Shown one piece after another: positions 31,241-41,660 of a stretch of DNA of 64,000 nucleotides. The translations under genes were made by a program, and so were the position numbers. The notes under the pieces are model-generated. The model saw only the letters and a program-made list of their open reading frames with translations. It had not been told where the DNA came from and ran no database searches. Positions within the stretch are counted from its first letter, which is position 1. Each line of letters begins with the position of its first letter. The DNA comes from Bimuria novae-zelandiae CBS 107.79. Taxonomy: Eukaryota > Ascomycota > Dothideomycetes > Pleosporales > Didymosphaeriaceae. Location: assembly GCA_010015655.1 (NCBI GenBank), contig ML976706.1:71529-135528 (forward strand), given 5' to 3'.

Positions 31241-33485
31241 ATATTGCTAGCCAATCAGCAACTAGAGCCTCGCAACACCAAATTTGTATCGTGATGTCAG
31301 CAATTTCTGTTTACTAGACAAAATACACCTTTTTCGAAATAGCCTATATATGCAAACATGCCGACAGCTATAGGGCCGCCCAGCAATAATACTAACTTCG
31401 TGAAAGACACGAAATACAGTAAAAAAGCAGGTGTTTTGCCGGATCTGCCGCGCGAGCCGCCACCCGACTGGCAGCCTCTCAATATCGACAATCCACGTAT
31501 TTTTGGAAGCGCGCAGATACCTGAAGGTGTCGACAGAGGCTCTCCTATAGCCTTATTTAATCTGTTTTTCGATGCCGAAGTTCTTGACCGAATCGCACAC
31601 TATACGAATCAGCATGCCGAGCACCTGCAAGCTGCCTTACCCTCCACCTACCGCGGGTGGAAACCGACGTCTCCAGCCGAGCTCTACACGTACTTCGCGA
31701 TTGTTATATATATGGGCTTGCACAGAGAGCCGTCGCTGTCAGAGTATTGGGTGAAGTTGCATGGATCTGCGCCTACGCACAAAGTCAACAAGTACATGGG
31801 GCAGACTCGCTGGGAGCAGCTGGACAGATTTCTATACTGTACAGAAGTAGGCCAGTCCTTTAAGTCCCCATTTGGCCGCGTGTGGGATCTGTCAGAGTCG
31901 CTCCGCGAGCGCACCTTCAAGTACTGGACGGCCGGTAAGCACCTCTGCGTCGACGAGGCTATCGCGAGATTCACAGGTCGAGCGAGCGAGATTGTAATAA
32001 TCAAGACAAAACCAACGCCGGAGGGTTACAAGATCTGGTGCTTAGCCAACGATGGAGTAATTCTGAACTGGTTATTTCATGCTAGAGGACTTGGACGAGG
32101 ACCTGTTAACTTACTAGTCACAGAGGCGACCTTTACGCCTACAGAATCAGTCCCTATCACCCTCGTACTCGCCAAAGACTCTAACGGCCAACGCCACTTT
32201 CCGCCGAATCTCCATATTGTGTGGGACGACAATCTCTTCAACACCATCCCTATGCTCGAATACCTAAGATCCTACGGCGTAGGCTGCGCAGGCACCGTTC
32301 GGACGACAAAGACGGCGACTGAGGAGACGTTCGAGGCGGCTGCTAAGGCAGAGTTGAACTCGCAGAGACCGGCCGTCGCGAGGCGCGCGCGCTCGACGTT
32401 GACAAAGGAGCATTTCAACAGCGATTTGGTGAAGCTCAAGACGCAGTTTTCGGGCCAGATGGAGTGGGGAGAGACGTACTGGGCGCTCTCTGAGAGCAAG
32501 CAAGTCCTACAAGCAGCGTGGAGAGACAATCAGGTCGTACTTTTTGCCTCTACAGTCGCCGAACGTGAGTGTTTTGCCTCAACTCTATGCCAAGACTTTG
32601 CCAAGACTCTTCTGACGATGTTCGCCACCAGCAACCCAGCTCATCACAAAGCTCCGTCGACGCTCTAAGCTCGTTCAAAATAGCAGAAAAATCTTCGAAA
32701 AGGCCTTTGGTAACGACTCAGTACGGCTGCTCAGTATCCCAGAAATGATAGACGACTATAACAAGCACAAGAGCGAGGTGGATCGATTTGATCAGGTTAA
32801 AAGTTACTACAGCGTTCAGCAAGTTAAGAGGCGTACATGGAAGCCTCTGTGGTACTTTTTGCTGGATCTCACACTAAACAACTGCTACAGACTTTCCTCA
32901 TACTCCTCCTCCAGCGCGGCTAAACGTGGCGGCCACAAGAAGTTTCTGTACGACCTCATTGAGCAACTTTTCAAGCGTGGAGGACGCCCTACACAAGGCT
33001 CTGCAAAACGCGAGAGATCTGACGACGTTATTGTGAGCGAGGACCACTGTCATGTGTCTACAAAGCTCTTTGTAGAGGCGCGAGCCTGTGTAGCCTGCTC
33101 AGAAGCTGGGCGTACGCGGCATAAATCCCGGCCATCTCGGACGCCTCTGGGTCATGTGTCTGGCAATTCACGTTTATCTCATGGCCGTCAGCGTCCTCCG
33201 CGCACCTGCTTTGGCTGTAGGCTCTGCCGCTTGCCTTTATGTAGGCCAGAAGTCTGCCCTGAGTGCTGGCAGGAGCACCTCCGACGGCATCAAACTCTCA
33301 AGTCAACAGACACAAAAGCAAGCTCAAGTATTAAGTAGATTAACTCGAAACCCTCAGCAATGAAATCTCTATACAAATTTGTATACAAACTGTATCAATC
33401 TCGGTGTTCTGCCAAGGTCGGAGAGAGCCTCCGATTGGCCTACAGCAGGTGGCCCGTGTACGGGCGAGGTTGACGGTGCATGGGA
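31204..33485 (+). mobile_element. piggyBac-like DNA transposon, apparently intact
   Basis: The element is 2282 bp with inverted ends starting TATCCCATGCAC (31202-31240 and 33449-33487; 35 of 39 positions agree, and imperfect similarity continues further inward). It holds a single complete transposase gene with one intron. A TA lies at each outer border (31202-31203 and 33486-33487). The TTAA duplication typical of piggyBac is not present at the borders. The sequence shows no RIP: GC content is normal and the frame is fully open. A second, RIP-destroyed copy lies at 5964-8257 in this window. Apparent integrity of both ends and the gene makes this copy a candidate for autonomous activity. Confidence 0.88.
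31358..33338 (+). CDS. piggyBac-like transposase, intact
   Basis: Exons 31358-32564 and 32632-33338 join to 637 residues. The 67-bp intron has a GTGAGT donor, a CTGAC branch site and a CCACCAG acceptor. It joins TVAE to PTQLITKLRRRSK without changing frame. The DDE core of the DDE_Tnp_1_7 family is seen: Asp199 in LCVDEAIARFTGR, Asp290/291 in HIVWDDNLFNTIP, and Asp453 in DDYNKHKSEVDRFDQ, which corresponds to the YNKxMGGVDxxDQ block of piggyBac. The C-terminus (from about residue 560) is a Cys-rich domain with several CxxC pairs (ACVACSEAG, CFGCRLCRLPLC, VCPECWQEH), the expected TIR-binding zinc domain. All key residues and the splice sites are intact. Start choice is the first ATG, preceded by TATATA at 31345-31350. 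Confidence 0.9.
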
Positions 33486-33487
33486 TA
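33449..33487 (-). repeat. Right TIR of intact piggyBac-like element (with TA)
   Basis: Inverted counterpart of 31202-31240, starting TATCCCATGCACCGTCAACC on the minus strand. Confidence 0.85.
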
Positions 33488-33819
33488 CTCCTCACTTTCC
33501 CACATGCCCCCATGACGTCCCCAGACCGGGGGTTCCGCTAGCACCATGTACCCCGCAGCCACAACCGAGCACGGCCTACTCCTTCTGGCTAAACGGCACA
33601 ACGTCCCAATGGCGAACTTCCTGTTCCTGTATCGCGATGTAACGCGGCGAGATGGACGTGCAGGAAGAGTGTATGTGTGGGACGCCAAGGTGTGTGGAAT
33701 GAGGGGGTTGAATGAGAGGGTAGTGCGCTTTTTCCCGCGCAAGGAGCTTTTGGCATCTCTCTGCCAGCACTTTGGATTGAGCGAATATGCGGTGGAGATA
33801 CAGTTCTTTCTACATTGTG

Positions 33820-36438
33820 ATGGGGTTGGGAAGGTGTGTGTGTGGGAAGACGCCGTTCGAGTATGTGGATCCGCTGATTGGGACGGTGAATGGAGGTATG
33901 GCAGCTATGCGAAGCGCCCTCGACTAAAAGAATGGATAGAGATTGACGAATTGTACAGGCCATGTTTTCCCCGGCGCGACGCTGCCGTTTGGTATGTGTG
34001 CGGAGGATGGGGCATTGGGAAGAACGGCTAATGGAGATAGGCATGGCGAAGTCGTGTCCGGATACCGATGCGGACGAGAACCAGGGCGGCTTCAGCTCGG
34101 ATAATAGCTCGATTATTGGGTTCTCGCATATGCATGATTCGGGGACTGGGGGTGTGAGTCCTCTCCCCTCTTATCTCTTTGACGGTGGTGGGATGGGGAG
34201 GAGAGGGTACGATGCTGATATGAAGGATAGGCTCGCAGTCTAGGCAACTTCCCCATCTGGGCCCAAGCAGGCTGCCCGAACGGCGACATCAACGCGTGCA
34301 ACTACACCTCATGGGAGCGCGCTACACCGCGCGTCAACGGCACGGTGCACGCGAAGCCCGGCTACTTCGCCATCACCATCGCCTCAGGCATCCGCGCGGA
34401 AATGACGACGACGAACCGTACCGCGCTGTACCGCTTCACCTTCCCAGACACCCCGTTCACCCCGAATACCACGCTCAACCCGCTGATCTCGCTGGAACTC
34501 CAGGATCTCCCGCAGACGCGGACGAAAGGATCGATTAACATCAACGCGCAGTCAGGCCGCTTGACGGGCGGCGGGACGTTCTCCCCGAGCTTCGGCATCG
34601 GACAGTACTCGTCGTTTTTCTGTGTGGACTTCCACGGCGCGCAGATCAAGGACGCGGGGGTCTTCTCGAACTCGCGGGCTACTGCGCAGGTGAAGTCGCT
34701 GAAAGTCATATCGGAGACGGAGCGCTTCGCTGAGCGGCCATCGGGCGGGTGGGTACAATTCCACCCCCCTGAGACCGCCAACCAGCTCCTCGTGCGCGTA
34801 GGACTCTCCTTCATCAGCGAAGCACGCGCGTGCCAGAACGCCGAGCAAGAATTAGCCTCCTTCAACTTCGACGGCACAGTTGCGGCGGCGGAAAAGGCTT
34901 GGAGCGAGAAGTTCGATGTTATTACGATTGTACCTGGCGGCGCGAGCGAGGTTATTCAAACGGCGTTTTGGAGCGGCGTTTATCGCAGCATGATTAGTCC
35001 GCAGGACTACACGGGGGAGAATCCCCTGTGGACGTCGGACGAGCCGTATTATGATAGCTATTATTGTATCTGGGACAGCTTTCGGAGTATTCATCCGTTG
35101 ATTACGCTGTTGGATCCGAGGAGTCAGACGGCGATGGTGAGGAGCTTGTTGGATATTTATAAGCATGAGGGCAAGTTGCCGGATTGTCGGATGAGCTTTT
35201 GTAAAGGTAGGTTCGGGCGATGGAGGTGATGTTGGAGAGGTGGCTGACTGGTGTTATAGGGTTTACGCAGGGTGGTTCGAACGCGGATATTGTTATCGTG
35301 GATGCGTATTTGAAGAATGTCACGGCGGGTATTGATTGGAATCTGGCGTATGAAGCGCTTGTCTCCGACGCCGAAGTGGAGCCTCCGAACTGGGACATAG
35401 AAGGTAACCTAAACTCCCTTCCAACTTCACCTCCACGCTGACACGCGCAGGCCGCGGCGGACTCGAAGCCTGGAAAACCCTCGGCTACATCCCCACCGAG
35501 AATCTCGACCTCGACGGCGTGGGCACAGAAACACGCTCCATCTCCCGCACCGTCGAATACGCCTACAACGATTTCGTCATCGCAACCCTCGCCCTCGCCC
35601 TAGGCCACACCGCCGACTACAACAAATACCTCGGCCGCTCCGCAAACTTCTACAACATGTACAAGCCCGACCAGGCCTCCTTCATCAACGGCACCGATAC
35701 CGGCTTCACCGGCTTTCTCCAACCCCGCTACACAAACGGAACCTGGGGCTACCAAGACCCCATCTTCTGCTCCCCCCTCCTCGACTTTACAGGGTGCTAC
35801 CTCAACCCGTCCGGCCGCGAGACCTACGAAGGCCCCGTGTGGCTGTACACGTTCTACGCTCCGGGCGACATGGCCTCTCTCATCCGTACGCTCGGCGGGC
35901 CCGATACGTTTGTCCGCCGTCTGGATTTCTTCCACGACTCCGGCCTCGCCTACATCGGCGACGAGCAGGCTTTCCTAACCATCTTCTTATACCACTACGC
36001 GGGCCGCCCTGGGAAATCCGCTGAGCGCGCACACGCGTATATACCCCGGCTTTTTAACGCGAGCGTCAACGGCATCCCAGGCAACGACGACAGCGGCGCA
36101 ATGGGCTCATTTGAAGCCCTCACTATGCTCGGCATCTTCCCTAACGCTGGACAGGACGTGTACTTCATCACGCCTCCCTTCTTCGAATCTATCTCAATCA
36201 GAAACCAACAAACGGGCAACATGGCGACGATTAAGAATGTGAATTTCGATAAGGAGTATCGGAATGTGTATGTCCAGGAGGCGAGGTTGAATGGGGAGGT
36301 GTATACAAGGAATTGGTTGAGGCATAGTTTTTTCCTGGAAGGAGGGGTACTGGAGTTGGTGCTGGGGCCGGGGGAGAGTGCGTGGGGAACAGGAGAGGGA
36401 GATAGACCGCCTAGTAAGGGCCTGGGGAATAGGACGGT

Positions 36439-36519
<81 letters not shown>

Positions 36520-36556
36520 GGGGGTGGTAGTGGCGCTGGGGGGTAGTGGAGTTTGA
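33820..36556 (+). CDS. GH92 family alpha-1,2-mannosidase, 5' end uncertain
   Basis: Six exons can be joined in frame: 33820(?)-33895, 33959-33991, 34041-34153, 34231-35206, 35260-35403 and 35451-36556. Introns are 47-77 bp, several with CTGAC/CTGAT branch sites. Family blocks in order are FEYVDPLIGTVNGG-HVFPGATLPF-GMAKSCPDTDADENQGG, then SHMHDSGTGG, LGNFPIWAQAGCP, DYTGENPLWTSDEPYYDSYYCIWDSFR, FTQGGSNADIVIVDAYLKN, TVEYAYNDFVIATLA, and the catalytic-region motif GNDDSGAMGSFEALTMLGIFP. GH92 enzymes are Ca-dependent exo-mannosidases, usually secreted in fungi. The first exon here lacks a signal peptide: the nearest in-frame ATG (33820) gives MGLGRCVCGKTPFEYV. The gene begins only about 330 bp after the right end of the piggyBac-like element. 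The C-terminus runs into an 80-base G tract coding for poly-Gly. Confidence 0.85.
36439..36518 (+). repeat. 80-base guanine homopolymer inside the GH92 reading frame
   Basis: Eighty consecutive G residues, then AGGGGGTGG..., code for about 27 Gly residues after GLGNRTV and before the stop at 36554. GH92 homologues normally end about here, so the tract lies beyond the folded enzyme. It could be a true microsatellite or an artefact of low-signal sequencing cycles. Confidence 0.95.
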
Positions 36557-39500
36557 TAGTGCAGGGTAGATACTCGTAGGTGTTGTTTCAATATAGCATG
36601 TGGTGATTGTTGACGAACGCGGTCCAGAGAAGCTTTGGTGCGAAGAATGCAAGTATTCATAATTATAGTCGACGCGAAGAGGCACTGAGACTGGGACATG
36701 CTCCTGTGTGGATCTAAAAGGCGGTTCAAGGCTAGCCTAAACAAGGTAAGCGCACCCGGAACCCGGCTCTGAGCCTCTGGTGTTGCAAACTCCGTCGCAG
36801 TCACAGACCACGCCCTCTGCAGAGTGGTCAAACATCGTGGCAGTGAGCCGTTCTCCGTTACAAACAAGCTAGATCTCCGTAAATATGCTCTTTACCCTCC
36901 ATTCCACTCACTGCAAACCCCTCGACGCTATAGCTATCGCGACGATCATGAATCGAGTCCCGAGCGCTCGGTGTTTCCTATCAGCAACACCAGTCGGAAT
37001 TGAAAAGGAGCCTTTGAGATGGCCTTTGAGTATAGCTTAGAGCTTCTTCACCGATATTTTTGCACTGTCAACCCCTCGGAAGCAAGGGACCTGCCATCAA
37101 AAATCGTGCAATCGCCGTCAACGCAGTCGGCTTCTTCACCGCACCCCGCGGTACCCAATCATCAGACCATTACCTCGGCGTGTCATGGACGTGACAAGAG
37201 ATGAAGTCTGATTAGAGTTGTGCGAGCGGCGCCTGCTCCAGACGTCCGTCAGACTCCGAGTGTGTTTGTTTTTCCAGCAATAGCAGGCATTGTACCAAGC
37301 AATATAGGAGCTTTGGAAGGATTCCGTAGGTTTGTTTGAGAGAGGGGTAGGTGAGTTGCTGTGCATTAGAGAGGAGTATTTGATGATGGGAAGATCACCT
37401 GGCGGGGGTGCGGGGGCTGAGGTGTGCTGAGGGACGGTCCCTAGGTCGTATGGAGAACACGTGTCGCCCTACTACTAATCGACTCAAGTCTGGAGCTTCG
37501 CAAGCTTCGAGAAGCCGCGGTAGAACGCTTGAACTACTAATCAACTACGTGCTCGACGATGCAGGTGGATTGTGATAGGCAGTGTAGTCCCCGTGGAAGA
37601 CGTGCTTTGCGTGGCTAGGTAGCGCCACAGATCACGAAACGGAACATTTCAAACAAGTCATGCCGCCCAATCGCAAGCGCTCTCTGGCGGGTTTCACGAC
37701 GGCATATGCCATGTTCATGCATGGTTTCTCAATATACGCAATCTGTGGTTCAGCCTAGACAGAACAGTGCAGTGTTGAGCATCGAGCCCACACGCAACTG
37801 TGTTTTAGGAGAAGGATAACTATTCTGATCAAGACGCAACCGCAACTTAGGGATAAGTCTACGGCGGCAATACGCACAAGTCGGCGCTCTAGCAAGCTTT
37901 GCAGCTCACAATCCGTCTCATCTTCACAATCAATTTCGCATAACGCGCGATACCAAGACAGCAAGTAAGTAGACAAGAGGAGGAGTTCAGGAGAAGGATT
38001 TTGAATGTGCAGTGGAAATTTCGCTCTTTTGCAGTCGTCTGTACTTTTTGTCGCTTCTTGGATTTTGTACCATAGCGTTACGCTTTACATTCTTTACACA
38101 TGACGTAGACTTGGAAACAATCACGATTTACCACTAAAAATCCAGAAGCTTTATACCTGCAAAGACATCAACCCTACGCAATGGTGATGACTGAACTGAC
38201 AGAGTGTAGTTTCCTATTCGGCAAAATATCGAGAGTGGGATATTCAGTAATAAGAACTATGCCTAGATTTCCTTCTGGGAGCGTTGACGCAGTAAGGGAA
38301 CTCGGTTGTATGTATACGCAATGAACAAAAGCTAAAGAGCCAGATATAACATCCGCGAAGGTAAAGTCAGGTTGGCAAAATTGGATCACGAACAGTTTCG
38401 ACAACAGATGTAGTCTACGAGGTCGAGCGCATTTCCGACTAGCCGCGTTCAGACTAGTGTGTCTTAGCCGTCGAGAAATAAACTATCACGTGATTTTGCC
38501 TTTTCCAAGGTTATCTGGAGTAACTCAAGCCTTGGATAAAGAGTTGTATTGTGAGTATGTGCGACGAGACATGGAAGGCTCTCCTTACAGTCAGCGCGCT
38601 CATGGCGTGTAGAGCGTTGCGTCCAGCCATCACGAGGGACCGCCATTGCCGAATAGAAGCTAGCGACAGCCCCGCAAACTTGCAAGCCCCCATGATCGAC
38701 ATCGACATTCGGAACCTCGGAGGGCCCCTCGTGACAGACGAGGACGCTTGGAATTCGGTAGAATGACAGGCCATGACCCATCGTGACGTTTGGACCGCTT
38801 TCGGTGAGGCTTCTGTGTTTCCATGCCGTAATGAGGCACGAGACTGACGCGTTATGTTGTCATCCAGAAAGCCACCATCGAGACTTCAAAAGATTTGAGA
38901 ATACTGTACCTAGTTTGTGCGCTGTGAACTGTAGGGGTCATATGTTAGCCGAAAGACACGATGACGAACGAGTCTTTCACGCAACAAGCGATAACATTGT
39001 CGAATTGTCGCGCGCGGTTTGCTGCGGTTTAACGATTGAGATGGATTTTATTAGCTGCAGGGGTAGCTTGCAGGCGAGCACATTTGCAGACGGTCCAGAA
39101 ATTGGCGATCCATTTTTATCGCATGTGCGAAGCTGATCTCGATAACGTTCGTCCAGGCATGTTAAGACATTGGCCAAAACACATTTGTTGGCGCAGTATG
39201 TTGGCACTGCCGCGCATTAACACGAGACCGTCTCTGCAAGAGCCTGAAAACGGTAACCGGGCTTGTTGGGGAATGGCGACGGCTGTGTCCACCTTACCCA
39301 CAGTGGAGCCACGGTATGAAACGGGTCGTCATCGTCTTGTTGTATTGCATGCTTCGAAGTGGGGCTTGGGTCATCGCTTTGTGTTCTGGATGCCGCCCAG
39401 TGAATTGGTGGAAAACTCATCATGCACGCGATCTTGCTGTTAGTCACGGCGAACTTGGGAAAAGGACGCCAATGCATCGTGAAATTCGTGACTGCGGTCA

Positions 39501-40025
39501 CTACAGTGGCCCGCATGTCGATCCCTGGATATAAATCAAGTAACCGGCGCTGGCGCATAGCTATGGGAGCGCGATCCCAAAAGAGGACTGGGATACATCG
39601 TTGCCCTTGAAACATCGTGGCTTTCCCCAGACTTTTGTTGGCTGGACTCAGTTCTGGCGGTGAAGTGGAGCGTCTAGAAAAATGGCGCACTATGCCCGAT
39701 CTGTTCCACGTGTCCATGGTAAGACTCAGCTGCGAATGATAGCGTGATACTGGGCCCTGATCTCGATGCAGGAGAGGTGTTACCATCGGTGTCCGGGTAT
39801 GAAACTTATCTTTGCTGTTGCGGTGAGGTTAGGCGTCCGTGTATAAAGACCCTGCTTACTGCGCCTCGAAACAGCAACAATGATCGAGCTTCAATCCTAA
39901 GCTTCACCTATACTCCAATCAGTACTATCAACCTCCAATCGTAATTCACTTAGACGAGATCGACACCTCAATTCAATTCACTTTTCGAAAACAGCGAACC
40001 GTTCAAGCCCACATCTACCGTCGTC
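36557..40025. other. Gene-poor stretch, no gene recognised
   Basis: About 3.5 kb in which all open frames are short, overlap frames on the other strand and show no motif. The best of them is a 71-codon GTG-started frame at 38551-38766 (first ATG 38557), which has no recognisable family. Base composition is ordinary, so this is not a RIP block. Confidence 0.5.
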
Positions 40026-40363
40026 ATGCCTAGTCTTCCCTTTAACAGCGCCTCTTCTTCTCCTTCCTCTTCACCCAAACTTTCGCCGAGCCCTCCTTCG
40101 ATAGTGCTTCATTCGGCTTCGGGTATATAAATCGCCGCAACAAAGGCTGTTCCTCTAACCCAACATTAGGCAATGATTCAAAACGGGAGCTGTACAAGTC
40201 AAACGAAGACAAGTCGACAGCATACCGCCAGCGCTACGCACAATATCTTGCCTCGACGTTCAATATGTCGCTCGAGGCAGCGATGGCCGAAGCTGACATC
40301 CAACTTGCGCCTCGCCGTTCATCAGGCGTGTCAGAATCGGAGATGTTGAGAGACGGGTGGTGA
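40026..40363 (+). CDS. Small two-exon gene, 96-aa hypothetical protein
   Basis: Exons 40026-40122 and 40170-40363 are separated by a 47-bp intron (GTATAT donor, CTAAC branch, TTAG acceptor) and join in frame to 96 residues. The N-terminal exon is Ser/Pro-rich (SASSSPSSSPKLSPSPPS). The second exon is a compact charged helix region: KRELYKSNEDKSTAYRQRYAQ, then YLASTFNMSLEAAMAEADIQL. It ends RRSSGVSESEMLRDGW. The reading frame, the clean intron and the protein-like second exon support a real gene, but I do not recognise a family. Confidence 0.55.
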
Positions 40364-41660
40364 TGGGACGGAGGTTACGACTTTGACGACTGTGGCATCA
40401 GCTTGGTGCTAGGGATCATGCACATATGCATATGGGACGGGGTTATTAGCGCTTCCAACACTTTGAGGATAATGCAAAACTTTGTTCTTCCTTACTTGTG
40501 CTCCGAGTTGTAATGACGCCGTTGTTAATGGTGATGCAGGATGCAGCCATGGTACGGCTTCCAGAAGCGCGAAGCGAGCCCCACTGCCGAGGCTCTTCGA
40601 CTGATAACGATAAGGAAAGCGAACACCATAGCAGCGCAACAAGCGCACCAACTCCTGCTTATCACCCAGTGCGGCTCGCAAGGCTGTCTTTGCTTTACCA
40701 GTCTCTGTTTCTTTCATTCTGAAGCAATACAGTATCCTCAGTCTCATGTTCTGTGGAGAACACAATGGCGAGCGGTGACGTCGACCACTTCCCATTGGTC
40801 GACCACGCCACCAACGGCAATGCATCAATTTACCAGTCATCGATTGCAGGGGTCAATGTGACAGAATTAGAAGGATCCAGAAAGATGACCAGTTCGTCGG
40901 GAGTTTTGAAGCGATGAGAGCAGCCCACGATAGTCGCACGTGAGCCACTGCACGCACTTGCAGCGTGTGGAAGAGCATCGTTCAACGGCACAACGTGGCT
41001 CGCGGGCGATCCAGATAACATACAGTGTTCTAATCCTTACGGGCTGACAGAGGACGAGATGGCCAATAGCAGGAAGGAGAACAGAACCGACCATGCCAAC
41101 GCTGTATCTTTCGGATCGAACGGTTGCGAACGGTTACGATATGCGTGCGTCGTCTGAACAGGGCATCCAGTAGATGATATCGAATGACTGGTAGGCGCAG
41201 GTAGCGTTGTGCCAACTCTGCTGACCTCTCGGCATCGTGGCGATGTTGCAGCAACATTGACAGACTCAGTATGGGAAGGTACTTCTTTGTCTTGGAGCCG
41301 TCAGCCAAGGGTCTTGTCGCTCAGCAAGCCTGGGAGAGGATACTAAGTGCTGCTGTATGCGCCAGAGCCGCTCCTCGAGGCAATGTTTGTATATTTGACA
41401 ACCATTGCAAACAGGGATACAGTTTGGACGGATGCATAATGCTGCAAGCAGTCCTGATGTGCTTGCTTCTAAGTGGTGAGGCGTGCAAGAGCGACAGTTG
41501 ACAGAGAGCACCAAGCCTGCAGTGCTTGGAAGGCCCACACAGAAACCCCGATGGCTCTCGCCCGCTAGCTCGTGTGTAACCCCGCCTTATATCTGCCCCC
41601 GCGCAGCCGTTCCTATTCCTACTGCAATTCGACACTTCGCGTGTGTGTATTTCATATTGA
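40364..41660. other. Intergenic, promoter side of the P-type ATPase
   Basis: No gene is recognised. There are only short motif-free frames on both strands. Confidence 0.45.

Noticed and set aside
35995..36867. Minus-strand frame with poly-Pro opposite the GH92 end
   Set aside because: The poly-Pro is only the complement of the G tract, and the rest is antisense to GH92.
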